DNA of 64,000 nucleotides, taken from Pyropia haitanensis. Its lineage: Eukaryota; Rhodophyta; Bangiophyceae; Bangiales; Bangiaceae. The notes under the pieces are model-generated. The model saw nothing but the letters and a program-made list of their open reading frames with translations. It did not search any database and had not been told where the DNA came from. Both the position numbers and the translations under genes were made by a program. The stretch covers positions 3,361,590 through 3,425,589 of the forward strand of contig SDUX01000007.1 in NCBI GenBank assembly GCA_008729055.1. The letters run 5' to 3'. Shown here one piece after another: positions 32,168 through 44,900 of the stretch; position 1 is the stretch's first letter; each line of letters opens with the position of its first letter.

Positions 32168-33001
32168 GATGAAGGGGGGAAGAGGCCCAGGGGGGGAGGC
32201 GGGTGGGATGGAGTCGGATGCACCGCTGAAGACGGCCAGCGCCGGAACAGCGGGGGAGGGGGAACCGCAGCGACGCGGCAGCCGCCGTCGCGGGAGGACG
32301 GGCCAAACCAGTCGAGCGAGGAAGAGCCGAGGACGCAGCCGCAAAGCCACCGCCGGGGGTGGTCGGCGTTGAAAGCCGCGGACCGGGCAAGATCGCTGCG
32401 AACTGGGATGGAGGCGGGCGGGGGGGGGGGGGGGTGGGACGGAAGGGGTGGGGGGGGGGGGGTTGGGACGGAAGGGGTGCGACTGCCCACGACGAAAGGC
32501 GCGTCGTGACCGCGGTGACGAGTGTTGAGGGCGATCCGGCGCCGCTTCAAACTTACAGTCCCTCCCCCCAGTTGGCAGCAACACCCAAACTGCGACGCGG
32601 CCGGGGGCAGCAGCTACTCCAGCCGCCGCATTTGGCTATGGCTATGACGTGGGGTGTGCCCCCAGAGCGAATCGTCCCCTGCGGGACGCCGGCCGGCAGT
32701 GACGTCCCCCCCGTACGGTCCGCCTACCCCTCCCCCCAGCATGGCCACCCGCGTCTGCGCCCTGCGGTTTTTCTGGCGCCCCCCGGCGCCACGGTGGGCA
32801 CCACGACGGCGGTGCGGTGGGGTAGAGGGCCGCTGTTTTTTTTTTTGTTTGCGTCGTTCCTCCTGTCTAAGCCCGCCGCGCGGGGCTGGGTGAGGGGGGG
32901 GGGTACGCCCCCGCGGCAGCCGCCACCTCGGCGGGCGGTGACGGCGCCACGGGCGCGCGCGCGCACGGCCACCGGAGCAAAGGCACCCCTCCCGTGTCGC
33001 C
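32168..33001. other. Upstream region of DAD1
   Basis: Contains two long G tracts near 32420-32465 and a T9 tract near 32837. No gene recognised. Confidence 0.35.
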
Positions 33002-35906
33002 CTAGGTCGCCGCCGCAGACGCCGCCGCCGCCGCGGACGCGCCCATCACCGCCGCGGGGGCGCGCCGCGGCAGCGCCGGCGGCGCCGGCGACGGCGGCGG
33101 TAGCCACCAGCCGCCGGCCGGCGGGGACGGCCGCGGTGCGCAGCCGCCGCTGCCGGGTCGGGGGGGGGGGCGGGAGCAGACGCCCACGGCGGCGGCGGCA
33201 GCGGCCGCCGTGGCGGCAGCCGCCCGCGGGGGACCTCCCCACGCCGGCCGCCGCCGCCACCGCCCCTCTCCCCTCCCGGTGGGAAAACCCGCGGGCGCCA
33301 TGACACCCGCCGCCGCTCATCCCCTGCCGCCGCGGCCGCGGGCGGGGCGGCAGCGACGGCGTCGCTCCCGCCCCTCCCCCTTGCCGCCGCCGCGGGGTCA
33401 CACGGGGCGGTGACGCCGCCCCACAAGCGCGCCACGGCTGCGGCGGCGGCGGGCGCGACCGCTGCAAGCGCCCGCCGGGCAGCGGCGGTCACGACGCCAG
33501 CCGCCGCCATAGGCACCCCCGCCGCGGACGACCTGCGCGGCACCCCGCCGCCACCGCCACCGCAACCGCCGCCACTGTCCTCGTGGCGGCGGCGGCGGCG
33601 GCCCACCACCGGGGCGGCGGGCGCGGCGTGGGGCGCGGCCCGACGGGCGGCGGCCGCCGCCGCCACCGCGGCAACAAGACGGCGCCCCCGCCGCGCCACG
33701 GCGACAGCACACACGGCCGCCGCGACGGCGGCGGCCGCCCGCGGCACCCGCGCGGCGGCGGCCGCCACCGCCGTCGCGAGCGCCGGGGGCTCGGCGTCCG
33801 CTTCCGCCGCCGCCGACGCGGCCGACGCCGCCGCCGCTGCCGCCGCCGCCGTGGATGCCACCGCCGCGGCGGCCAGGCTGCCCGCGGCACAGGCGACGGC
33901 GGCGCCAGCGGACGCGGCACCAGCAGCGGCCGCGGCGGGGGGGCGCGGGCCCCCCACGGCGGCGCGGCGCGCGTCGGCTTCCCCTCTGCGTACACCTGGC
34001 CCCCCCACCGCGGGCCCGCGGCGCGCCGCGGCAGCAGCGACGACGGTGGTCACGCCCAGCCGTACCGCCGCGGCGGCCGCCACCGCCGCCACGCCGCCCG
34101 CGACGGCGACCGTGCGGGGGACGCCGGGCGCCCCCCCCCCGCCCTCTGCGGCCACATCAATCGCGCTGTTGGCTGCGGTGGTCGTGGCGGCGGCAACGGC
34201 CCACGCGGCGGTGGCGGCCGCCCACGCGGCGCCCTCGGCGGCGGTCGCGGCGGCTGCGGCGAAGCGGTGCGCCCTCCTCCCCCCCACTCCCCACCCCTGC
34301 CCCCACCCGCTGCAAGCCGCCGCCGCGGCAGCCCGCCGCGCGGCCGCAACCCCCCGCCAGCCGACCACATGGCAGAGCCGCACCGCCGCGACCGCCGGCG
34401 CGACGACCGTCGACACGGTCGCGGCGGCGGCGGCAACGGCGGGCGGGCACCCCACCGCCGCCGCCGCCGCGTCGACACGCGCCCAGCGGCGCGCCGCGGC
34501 GGCAGCGGCGCCAACGACGGCCGCGAGCACCGCCGTCACCACCCGGCGGACGCCGCCGGCGAGCGTGGGACGGGCGCGGGGACGCCCGCCGGCTCCGCCC
34601 TCTTCCCCGCCACCACCGCCGCCGCTGCCGCCGCCATCACCGTCGCCGCCGCCCGCCGCGTCCAAGGACAGCGTCCGGAGGGTGGCGGCGGTGAGCCAGC
34701 GGGTGGCGATGACCTCGCCGCCCCCCCCTTGTCCCCCTTCGTCCGCGTCGCTCCCCCGCAGGCGCACCTCTGCCGCAATCCGCCGCGCCTGCGCGCGGGA
34801 GACGGCCGCGCGCAGGCGCGCCACGTCGGCCGCCGCGACCGCGAATGCCTCGGCCGCCGCGGCGGTGCCGGCTTCCGCCGCCGCACCCGCCGCGGCGAGG
34901 CGGTCATCTACCGAGGCGGCGGCGGCGGCGGCCAGCCGCCGCCATGCGAGCGAGGGGAGAGGGTGGGGGGGGGGGGGGCCGCCGCTGCCGCCGGAGGGGG
35001 ATGACCACCGCTACTGGTAGTGGTGCTGGCGTCGGCGACAGTGGCGGGGGTGGCGGCGGCGGCAGTCACTTCCGCTGCCGCCGCAGAGTCAGCGGCCGCC
35101 GTGGCTGGCCCGGCCGTCGCCGGTTGCGAGACGGGCGCGGGGGCGCCCGCCGGCGCCACCCCCCCCGCCGCCAACGCCGCGCCGACCGGTGCCGCCGCCG
35201 TCCTTGCTGCGGCCGCCGCGGCGGCCGACACCGGGGCGCTCGCAGCCGGGCGGCGCGGCGCAACGCCACGCACCCAAAGCCGCCGCAGGCCCGCTCGGAG
35301 CAGCGGGTGCGCGTCGGCCGCCGCGCGCCGCGCGTCCGCCTCACCAGTGGCGGGCCGCCGCGGCGGGATGGGCGTCGCGGGGTAGGCGGCGGCGGGCGGC
35401 CACGGGGACGTGGTGCCCCCACCCCCAGCCTGCCGCACCGACGCGGTGACCACCAGCAGGACCGCCGTGGCGGCGGTGGCCGCCACGCCCACCGCCGCCG
35501 CCGCGCGCGCGCGCCGGCCCGCTGTCCGCCGTGGCGGCCGCCACCCCACGGCCGCCATGGCGGACGCCGGCGCCGGCGCCGCCGCCGCCGCCGCCGCCGC
35601 TGCAGCCACGGCCGCCGCCGCCACCAGCACGGGCGCGGCGCCGTCTCGGCCGCCCGCCGTCACGGGGGTCTGGCGTGGGTCGGCCGGCCACCGCCGCCAC
35701 CACCGCCACAGCCAAGGCCACCGGGCAGCCGCCCGCGCCGGGGCCGCCGCGCCCACCATTGTGGCAGCGCCGCCGACGCTCTTGTCGGCACCGCTGCCAC
35801 CGCTGCCGCCGTCGCCGCCGCCGTCGACACTGTCGCGTCGAGCAGCGGCGTCCCCCCCCTCCACCGTCACCGCCACCGCCGCGTTACCATCCCTGCCCGT
35901 GACCAT
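33002..35906 (-). CDS. Large Ala-rich probable membrane protein, unknown family
   Basis: Two overlapping minus-strand frames make one coherent reading if one C is added in the C13 run around 34964-34976. The proposed start at 35906 gives MVTGRDGNAAVAV. A first TM-like segment (VGVAATAATAVLLVV) lies near residue 140. About residues 310-390 form a heptad-like coiled coil (DDRLAAAGAAAEAG, ADVARLRAAVSRAQARRIAA). Several Ala/Val hydrophobic segments flanked by Arg follow, for example RRVVTAVLAAVVGAAA and VPRTVAVAGGVAAVAAAA. The C-terminal 100 residues are Pro/Arg-rich and of doubtful frame. I recognise no family. The antisense frame 33410-35020 is as long but lacks heptads and reads as Ala/Thr/Arg noise. 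Treat as a hypothesis. Confidence 0.35.
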
Positions 35907-36182
35907 GGTGCGGTGTGTGCGGCGTGTACGGGCCCCCCCCCACCGCCACCGCCCGCCCCTCCGCCACCACCGTTCCGTTGACGGCGCGGCCGCCCGTGGC
36001 AAGCCCCCAACCAGCCGCCGCCGCCGCCGCCGCCACGGCCGCCTCTGCCGTCGGGTCACCCGCAGGGAAAGTGCGCCGGTGGCGGACCCCGCCTTTGCCC
36101 GCCACCGTCCCGGGGTGGTTGCGCGCTTCACGGGGCAGTGAGGGGGCGAGCTGACAACAATGCAGGCCAGACGTCCACCACC

Positions 36183-36252
36183 ACCCCCCCCCCCCCCCCC
36201 CTCTCCCCCCTCCCTCTCCCTCCGTCTCTCCCTCTCCCTCTCCCTCCTCTAC
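36183..36252. repeat. Polypyrimidine tract, (CCCTCT)n-like
   Basis: A C17 run followed by repeated TCCCTC/CTCCCT units on plus. Confidence 0.7.
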
Positions 36253-37452
36253 CGCGAACGCCACTGCAGTGCGCGCGCCGCCGCCCCCCCACCAGAGAGC
36301 CGCCGCGAGCGCCGCGCGGCAGCCACCCGCCCCAGCGACAAGTCCCACACCACCCCCCAGCGTCGTCCACCACCGCTCCTCCCCAACGGTCGCGGTACCG
36401 TACATGCGGCGGCCCCGCCGACAAGCACCAGGCCGCCACGACCGGGCGGCACGGGCGGCGTCACTGAGCAAAGCAACGGCAGAGCAGGGGGGAGGGGCGG
36501 GGGGGAGGGGGAGGAGGGGAACGACGCAGACGGGGCTCCTTCCCACCGCATACCCACCCCCCGCCCCCGCCCGTCGCCGCCACCCCTTTGGTCGTGCCAT
36601 CGGGGGGCGCCGCGACGGCCGTCGACGCGCGGCGCCACGTGCGGGCGGGCGGCGCTGGTGGGTGGCCGCGCGGGCGCGCACGGGCGTGTGGACGGGCGGG
36701 CAGGTGGGCGCGGGGGTGGGCGGGCGGGCGGGCCGCTCCAGCCGACGCCCGCACCCTTGGTCCCCCGCCCGTGGCCAGTGGGTGTCGCCAGTAGACACGC
36801 GGCGCGCGGGGCCGTTCCCCCCCCCCCGCGTCTTCGCCCCTCCCAGACCCCCCCCCGCCTCCCCCTGCATCCAGTGCGCAAACCCCCCCGCCCGCCCAGT
36901 TGGACGCCCGCGACGTGCCCGCGTCTGCCAGTGGGCCGCCCTCTCCTCCACAGGAGGTGTGGCCACGCCGGCCGCGACGCGCGCACCGCCGCCTCGACAC
37001 ATTCACATCGCAAGCCTCTGAGCGGCGCCCCGCCGCTGGCCGCGCGGGGCGGTGCGCGGGCGCCCCTGGCCGCGCGCGCGACCGCTGGGCCACAGGTTCT
37101 GGCCACGCGCCCGCCGGCCAGCGCCGCGGCAAACGGGCGCGGCGGGCAGCGCCAGTTGGATTGAGGCAGGCAACCGCCGCCGCCACCCCGCCGCGCCGCG
37201 TGTGGTGAACCTGAGGGAACACTGCTGCGTGGCCCGACGTGGCGGACAAGGGGTCGTGTGGGGGGGGCGGGTGCGCTGCCCCCCGCCGCCGCCGCCCCCG
37301 CCGCCGCCGCCCCCACGCTCGGCAGTGGGACGGCGGCTGGGCCAGTGCACCCCTGTGCCGTGTCGGGGCGACCGGCCTCGGTGGGCGGCCACCCACCACG
37401 AGGCACCGCGACGGGCCGCTGCCTGCCGACAGCGGTCGCCACAGTGGCGGGC

Positions 37453-37454
37453 GA

Positions 37455-37493
<39 letters not shown>

Positions 37494-37497
37494 CGCC
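37453..37497. repeat. (GCC)n trinucleotide repeat
   Basis: About fifteen consecutive GCC units, nearly perfect, outside any recognised gene. Confidence 0.75.
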
Positions 37498-40183
37498 GCT
37501 GTTGCCGTCGCCATCGCCGCGACCGCCGTCGCCGGTCGACGCGGCGGGAACGAGCGTTGGCGACCAGGCAGCGCACCTCAGTGGCGGAGCCTCGGCGGCG
37601 GACGGCGGCCCGCGAGGCGGCGGTGGCGGTGGAGGCAGGAGGCGTTGGCGACGGTGCGCAGCCGCGCTGTTGGTCTGGCCATGAGGTGGGCAGCGCGCGG
37701 CGGGGCAGAGGTGAATCTCGCGCGCGTGGGGAGTGGAGGCTGTCCACTGCCGCTGCCCGAGGGCGGGCCCGCTGCGGAGAGCAGTTCCAACGGATCACTG
37801 CAGCGCTGCAGCTGGCCCCGGAGCACGCCACGCGTGTCGCAGGACTCGACGAGGAGATTGTGAGAGGGGAAGCGCAGAACCCGACGATATTGTTTCCAAA
37901 GTCATACTTATCAGTCGTCACTCAACGAACTCGTGGCACAGTCTCTCCGTTTTGGGTGTCGATTTGGACATCCAACAGCCTTGTTTGAAATAAAAGCAAC
38001 TACTGATTCAGAGCGCAAATGTGAATTGCAGTGTGGACGCCAGTCGGAGCTCGGAAGCCGCATCCACCCATGGCAGGACGTTGCGGCGGCGGCGGCCGCC
38101 GGCCCATCGACGGCGCACGCTTCTTGCCGCCGCCGACACTACCCCGCTGCCGCCGGCTGCCCCATGCCTCCAACGGCGCGACCTCGCCGCCGGTGACCAC
38201 CCCTTGCTGCCGCCGCCCCCCCCCTGCCGCCGACGACCGCCTGTTGCCGCCACGGCGGCCGCCCCGCCACCGGTGGCCGCCCCATCATGCCCTCTCGGCT
38301 CCAACGCCAGACACTCCGCCGCGCCAGACGAGGGGCAGCGCCGGCGGCTTTGGCCATCGGCGCCGCCAGCCCGTCTCGATAACAGAACCTCAGGTAGTGG
38401 AAGAGTCGATGCCCAGGGAGAGAGCAAAGACTGAGGTCGGAGGGGGTCAGGAGCAGTGCCCAGGTCCAAGTTGGTTTTGATCGGTCAGTGCATCGCAGTG
38501 AATACTCTTCTAAATTTAGGTCGTGCCTACGGGTTGATGCAGAATTACTTGACCAGCGGCCGCAAGCACGTCAAGTGCCACGTAGAAAGCCGCCCGATGC
38601 GACGTGAACGCACCACAGGCCTGCCTTCCCGCCGTCCCGCTCCGCCAGAGCTGCCCCCTTCCGCAATGAGTGGGGTTGTTCTAGTATTCCCTCCTCGCCG
38701 GCGATGACACGGCCGATCGACGTCTGCCGATGATCAGCCCGCGCTTGTGTGGTGGACCATTCGCGCCGTCGTGCCTTTCCTTCTCGCCCGCCGTAATTGT
38801 GGACAGGTTGGCCGCTCGATGAGTGTCACAGCGTGTCGGGTAGCTCTTGAGCGGTACGTTTTGTTTTTGTCTTACGGTGTGCGCTGTTACGACCCGCTGT
38901 GGGTCTTTCTTCCCTCCCTCACTTACGACCCACCTCCCCCCTCCCCCCCCCGCCTGTACCCTCCCGTGGCCATCACGAGGTGGTTGGCGCGAGCATCGTG
39001 GGATCCCATGAAGAGAGAAGCATACGGGCGGACTTAGCGATTGATAACCGCGGTGCTGAGACATGTATGTACCAGGCGCTGCGTTGTTTTGGGCGTCGTC
39101 GTGGGTGCCTCTAGGCTCCCACGCCGGCGCTCCGCGCTGTTGCCTTTGTCAGAGGGTCCTGCACTTTTTGTGTTGGGGGGGCGTTGGGCGGAGAGTTGGC
39201 TTGTTGGCTCCCTCCCCTCGCCGATGGCCATCGCGGCGGATGGGGTTCGCCCCGCTGTGCGGGTGATGCGGTGCCTAGTGCGTCTTAGGACGTTTGGCGA
39301 GGAACTGACGTGTTTTTCGGGCTTGTTCTGCTGCTATGTGGTGGCTGGTGTGGGAGTTTCCCACGGTTCGCAGGGAGGGTGGCGCGTCGCGATGCGGTGA
39401 CCGTCTGAGGGTGGGTGACCTTGGTGTGCCGCTATGTGCTGCCGTGGCAGTCTGCCTGTTGGTTGCAATTCGCCGTGCGCCGGTGGTCGTCGCTCGCCCG
39501 GTCGAGCTGTGTCTTTTTGGCGGTGGGATGTATTGACACGCGTGGCGTGGCATTGCATCTCTGCCATTCCGTGGGTTGTCTTTCCCTTCATAAGGAGTAC
39601 ATACCCCTGTGTTGGTTGTCCCCCATGCCTGTATAGGCTTGTTACGTTCTGTGGCGCGCCGGCCAGCGTCGTCCCGATGAGTCAGCACCTAGTGAGGTAG
39701 GCCACCGAGCCCCAACCTCGGGTTTGTTCGGGGCTGTTTCGGGTTGGACACTGGAACACGGAGCGCACTCCATTGGGGCATCCGACCGTCTCACCGGTAC
39801 CATGCGGACTACGAAACGCAACGGAGAGAACGTCCGACGGTTGCACCTCACCAGGAGTACGGTCGAGATTATTGAGCAGTGGCGAGGAATAGCACAGCAA
39901 ATAAAAACGGTGCAAGCGTCATTGACTTGCCGTCCAAAGGGAACCGCTGGGGAGGCAGAGGAACACCGGGCGGGGAGGGGAACACCAGACCGACCGGCTG
40001 ATGACGACGACCATGCCGCAGTGACCAAGAGGATGCATTCAAACGAAAAGAAAAACAACAAAAGTGCAATGAAAAAGAGAGAAGAAGGAAAGCACGACAC
40101 ACCATACACCACTGCATGCACGTCCGCACGCACAAGTACCTGTCGAGATAGAAGCGAGGCCAGCTGCACACCATCGGCGCCGC

Positions 40184-40887
40184 CTACGCCTTCGCATAGG
40201 TCGGGAAGCAGAGCTCAAAGGTAGACTTGGGGTGTTTGCTTTCGGCGTGCTGACGCAGCGACGCTTCCGCCATGGTGCACATAAAGGACTGAAGACCAAT
40301 GACAAGCCAAGCAAAAGAGAAGGTGCACCGTAACGCGGGGAAACAAATTTGGAGCATCGGCCAAGCAACAGCGAGAGCAACAACAAGGCCGTCAGACAAG
40401 GCACAGGTCGAGACTGCAAGGCGAGGCGGGAAAATGGTGGCGAACATACACAGTCGAGCAGCAGAGCATGAACAAACGCCATCTGTGCACGCACATACAC
40501 AGATACGAGACTGCGTAAAGCTCCAAGGACTTCCCAAAAGACAGTGGCAACCACTCTTGGCCACGGTTGATAGCGTCACGGCCATAGACAAGGGCCATGA
40601 CGTCACAGCAACTGCTACAGGCAGAGAGCTACCAGAACCCGCGCACAAACACATGTAAGCCAAAAGAGTGCCACAACAAACACGGGGGCGACCGCCAAGC
40701 CGTGCCGGCGCAACCAAATGCACGACTCGCAAGAAAGCACAAAAGAACGTACCTGCTTGCACACGGTACAGATAATGGACATGGCCTTCAGGTTCGCACC
40801 CAGCTGCGACGACTTGCCAGCCTTGGCGGTCTTGGTCGCGTTACGTTCCCGCTTCGTCTTGGACTTGGCGCCGTTGCCGCCACCCAT
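40184..40887 (-). CDS. ZNF706/4F5-like small zinc-finger protein
   Basis: 79 aa in two exons, 40753-40887 (45 codons, phase 0) and 40184-40288, with donor GTACGT and acceptor TTCAG. The N terminus is Gly/Lys/Arg/Thr-rich (MGGGNGAKSKTKRERN), like the 4F5/SERF-type basic head. The C terminus carries a single C2H2-like finger split by the intron. IICTVCKQ gives the two Cys (C-x2-C) and LRQHAESKHPK the two His (H-x4-5-H), exactly the arrangement of animal ZNF706 and plant At2g23090-like proteins. Members are small nucleic-acid or translation-associated proteins of poorly defined role. The 464-bp intron exceeds the coding length. Both exon ends and frame agree, so the model is firm. Confidence 0.93.
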
Positions 40888-41916
40888 GGCTACCCGGTCG
40901 GCCGGACGCGCTGGGCGACCGAACGGACAAGAGGGGGTCCGGCAGCGGGAAACGCAAGCGGAGAGAAAGAAGACGTCCAGCACACAGGAGGCGGGGGGGG
41001 AGGGTGGCACAGCACCTATCTGCACAGTCCACCGTTCACGGGATGGCACGCTCTAGTGGCAGCGGCGGCAAGACAGCGGGGGTGCGCACGACGGGGGGCT
41101 CGTCCGCGCAGGTTGAAACGGCGCGGTACGCCGCCCACAAGTGTTGACGACGCAAGCTTGTGTAAGACACGTTCTGAGAACCACTCAAGACATCCTCCTT
41201 ACAGTAGGCCACCGAGTCTGCGTGGCACTACCCGAACGTGGCATCAACGTGGGACAACAGCAGAAGACTTCGCCATGTCGGTGTCCTGTTGTCGTGTATA
41301 ACAACTGGAGCACGACACGCAGCCTGCAGCTCAGCCATCCATGGACTGAGAGGACGCAGTGTAGCGCACTTGTAAAGAAGGCGCTGGCGATCCTTGCGGC
41401 CCAGGGCATGGACAGGGGGGGGAACCATGGACCGGTTGGCGACGCCACAGGTCGCCGCACACCACTTCGCTTCAAGTCTGAACAACATGTGGTGGGTACT
41501 CTGCTTCCGCTGGCTGCCGCCGTCGCCCTCCACGAAGCTTTTGAGCCTCACTTCGGCAGCTGCTGCCAGGTCTCCAGCCGCTGCGGAGTTGCAATCCTGG
41601 CGACGGTGACCAGGTCAAGCGAAGTCCCCGGGTGGTCCACTATCCCATCTGAAGCTTTAGGCCCTTTGCGACGCCGCGCTCACCAAACACAAGGAACGAA
41701 GGCATCCATCATAGTGTACACCCCACCCTGCACTTCAACAGCGGCAAAGCAAACACGAGATAACCCAAACCACAAAAAAAACAGTCGGTCCCATACATGC
41801 CATCAAATGCCGGTCCCGGTGAAACCATACAGGAAGACACCATCAGACACAAACAAAAAAAAAACCAACTCAAGACACAAACAAAAGAAGCCACCGGTCG
41901 GTCGCCGCAACGCGCA
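40888..41916. other. Region between ZNF706-like gene and AdoMetDC-ODC
   Basis: 1 kb. It should contain the promoter of the zinc-finger gene (reading leftward from 40887) and the 3' UTR of AdoMetDC-ODC next to 41917, where A-rich plus-strand sequence (41770-41890) would be U-rich in the transcript. No other gene recognised. Confidence 0.45.
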
Positions 41917-44900
41917 TTACGCGTGCGATGGGGGCGACGTGACGTAGCGGGTGCGGAAATGGTGGCCAAAGCCATTGAAGGAGCTCGCCGCAGACGCAGC
42001 ATAAGCGCCCATACCGCAAAACACCAGCACATCACCCACGTTAAGCAGCGGCAGGAACCCCCCCCAAACTCGATCAAGACTGTCACAGGTGGGCCCAAAC
42101 AGCACGGACGGGAAGCAGCCGCGACCGGGAGGGACCGCGCCCAGTGGCGACGCCGACTGGCCGCCCAGCAGCACCCGGTTGAACGCCCCGTACACCCCGT
42201 CGTTGAGGTAGTAGAGGACCGACGACGGCTCGGGGGTACTCACAGGCCCTCCGGCTGTGACGGATCCCGGGTTGCCTTCGCTGACACCCCCATCGCAACC
42301 GCCGGCGCGACAATCCCCACCGCCACCACCACTGCCGTCCCCCCCTTCCTCCGCCCCCGCAGACTTCAGCCGCCGCGCAATGACCGTCACGGCGAGCGTG
42401 ACAGCCTCGCCAACCACAAATGGGGCGGCGCCCGCAGAGATATCACCCATCACATCCACAGCCTTGCACAGCGATGCCAGCAGCGCTGTGGACTGGTCAG
42501 AGAGGAAGCCGCCCGACAGGTGCACCTCCAAAGGCGGCAGAGCCCGGCCATTCTCCCCACGCGCCACCCGAGACATGGCAGACACGCACGCGGCGGCACG
42601 GCGCAGGCCCGCCACGTCGGCCGCCGCCGGCGCGTCGACGCGCAAGCCGACGAGCACTAGCCCCGCGGCGACCGCGTCAGCGGCGGTGGCAAGAGACGAA
42701 GACACCGCTGAGGCGCACACCTCCACCTCAACGCCCACCCCCGGCAGGTAGGCAGCCACTCGCTCTATCGTCGGCCGATCCGCACCCACGGCCAGTGTCA
42801 CAGTGCCTGCTAGCCTCCCCACGGCAGTACGGGCAAGGAGCTTACGCGACAGCCCGACGGCGGCGAGCGTCACCCGGGCGGGCGTCACGCCCATCGACGC
42901 GAGGAGCTCCAGCTCGGCCAGGCCAGACGCCTCAAAATCCGCGCCAAGCGCTGCCAAGAGTGACACCACCGCCCGGTCAGGGTTGCACCGCACCGTGTAG
43001 CGGAGGCGTGCGCCGGTAGCAACAAGCGACCAGTATCGGTCGGCAACGGTCGAGAGACAGACTGCAAAAGTCGGCTCCTCCAGACGGGCGGCAGTCTCGC
43101 GAGCAACGCGAGCCCCATCGCTGGACGAGACGGGGATGGCGCCATAGAGGGCTGCGACGTTCGCCACTGCCACGTCAAAAGCAAACTTGGAAACGCCCCC
43201 GCCTCCGCCGCCGCCGCGACGCACGTTGCAGACTCCGGCCTTGTCAGCCAGCGACTTTCCGTCGCTAGCCCAGCAGCTGATGGGCGGTGGCAGTCGCTGC
43301 TCCTCCTCATCATTCCCAATACGGCACCCACCAGAGGTGGACACATCCAATGGACATGCCACCGCACTGGAAACCTCAGACGCCGGGAAGGTGGCGCCCA
43401 CCCCCTCAAGCGCTAGGGCGTAGGTGCACACCGACGCCACGTACAACCCCCCGCGAACGGTGGCCAACCGCTGCCACACGGGCGCGCCGGTGGCACCGTA
43501 GCCTGCCCGACGAGGAGCGTCCCAGTCCAGCGGTGCCGCCTGGTTATCAGCCACGGCCCCTTCGCGCCCGTCGGCCAGAACTGAGACGGTCACCCGGCCC
43601 GGTCGAAAGACAGACAATATACCCTGCAATAGAGGCGTCAGGTCCGCATCATCCACATTGCACTCAAACGACACGTAGCTGCAGTGCGACTCAGGAGTGA
43701 TGTGAACCGTGTAGTACGTGCCACCGGCCGCAAGGCCGTTCATGCTGTAGCCGCACGGCTCAAAGTTCCACGCGTCAACCACAGTGCCAGAGCAGAGGAG
43801 GGTGTCCAAACGGCAAACGCGGGTGGTGACCTCGGCGGCGCAGTCAGGAGGGCGGGTGCCCACCGGCGGGCTTCCACCGTCGCCGTCATTGCCGCCGCCG
43901 CTACTGCCGGCAGATGCCATCACTGCGGCACCATCGGCCGGTGACCCGCCGTCGGCGGGTGGCACGGTGATAAAGTGCGCCATCACCGTCGGGTCCAGGT
44001 CAAACATGAACACCTCGAGCGTTTGGGCTGAAGCTGCTTGCGCGGTGGACTCGTCCTCCCCCGACGGCGGGCGACCCGCCACGTACAGGTGCCAGCCAGC
44101 CACCCCATCGGGGGTGCCCAACACGGAAGCTTCGCCATGAAAAAACCGATCCAGGAACGCCACCTCGGCTGCCCACGAGGTGTGCGGGTAGAGCTGCTGC
44201 TTGGGATACGTAAACGCCGTCCGAGAATAGGCCACTGCCGCTACGTTCAGGAGGCGACAAGCGGCCAGCCGCAACAGCCGCGGGATGGCACGCAGCAGCG
44301 TCGTGGTCCCGCACGTCTTGATCAGCACCTGGCGGGCAAAGACGAACAGCGACGACTCGGACAGAAGATAGGCGTCGCAATCGGCACTGCGCTTCACCGA
44401 CAGCACCGTGCAGCGGGCGTCCGCCAGGACAGCGTCCCACTCCTCCCGCGAAGCGCTGCGGAGATCATAGGCGGCGCCCCCGCGGGCCTCGTCGGCACGG
44501 CCGCCCTCGCCGCGGCCAACACCCCCGTCGCCATCACCGACCAGCGGACGTTCCTCAGCGCCAGAACCGCGGTTGCCGCCAGGTTTGCCGGCATCGTCGA
44601 AAAAGTCCGCCGAGCTGCCAGAGTCTCTGTCTAGCGTCGTCCGGCCGTCAAAGTGGGTCAGCACGTCGGAGCGAGTGTAGCTGAGGGCAGTGGCGTCGGT
44701 GGGGTCCTCGGAGAAGCTGCTGCTGCCGCCGCTGCTGCTAGTATCGTCAGCGTCCTCGGCGACGGTGCCGCGGTCGGCAAAGTCGTCAATTGAGTGGCGG
44801 AGGACGGTCGACGAGGGGTCCCGGGCAGGCGACACCATCGGATCAAACGAGAGGACCAGCTTCTTCTCAGGGCCTTCAAACACGTCCAGCGGCTCGGACG

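Larger units (their letters stand above)
35907..40183. other. Gene-poor region with simple sequence
   Basis: 4.3 kb. 35907-37690 is GC-rich with Arg/Ala/Pro chance frames, a CT-rich tract and a (GCC)n run. 37860-38030 and 38480-38900 are AT-balanced islands without coding signal. 39040-39680 is G/T-rich on plus, as introns or 3' flanks in this window often are, but I could not attach it to a gene. 39700-40180 is A-rich on plus and is probably the 3' UTR/terminator side of the zinc-finger gene ending at 40184. No transposon ends were found. Confidence 0.4.

Noticed and set aside
33410..35020. 536-codon plus-strand Ala/Thr frame
   Set aside because: Antisense to the minus-strand reading, which has heptads and TM-like segments; the plus frame has none.
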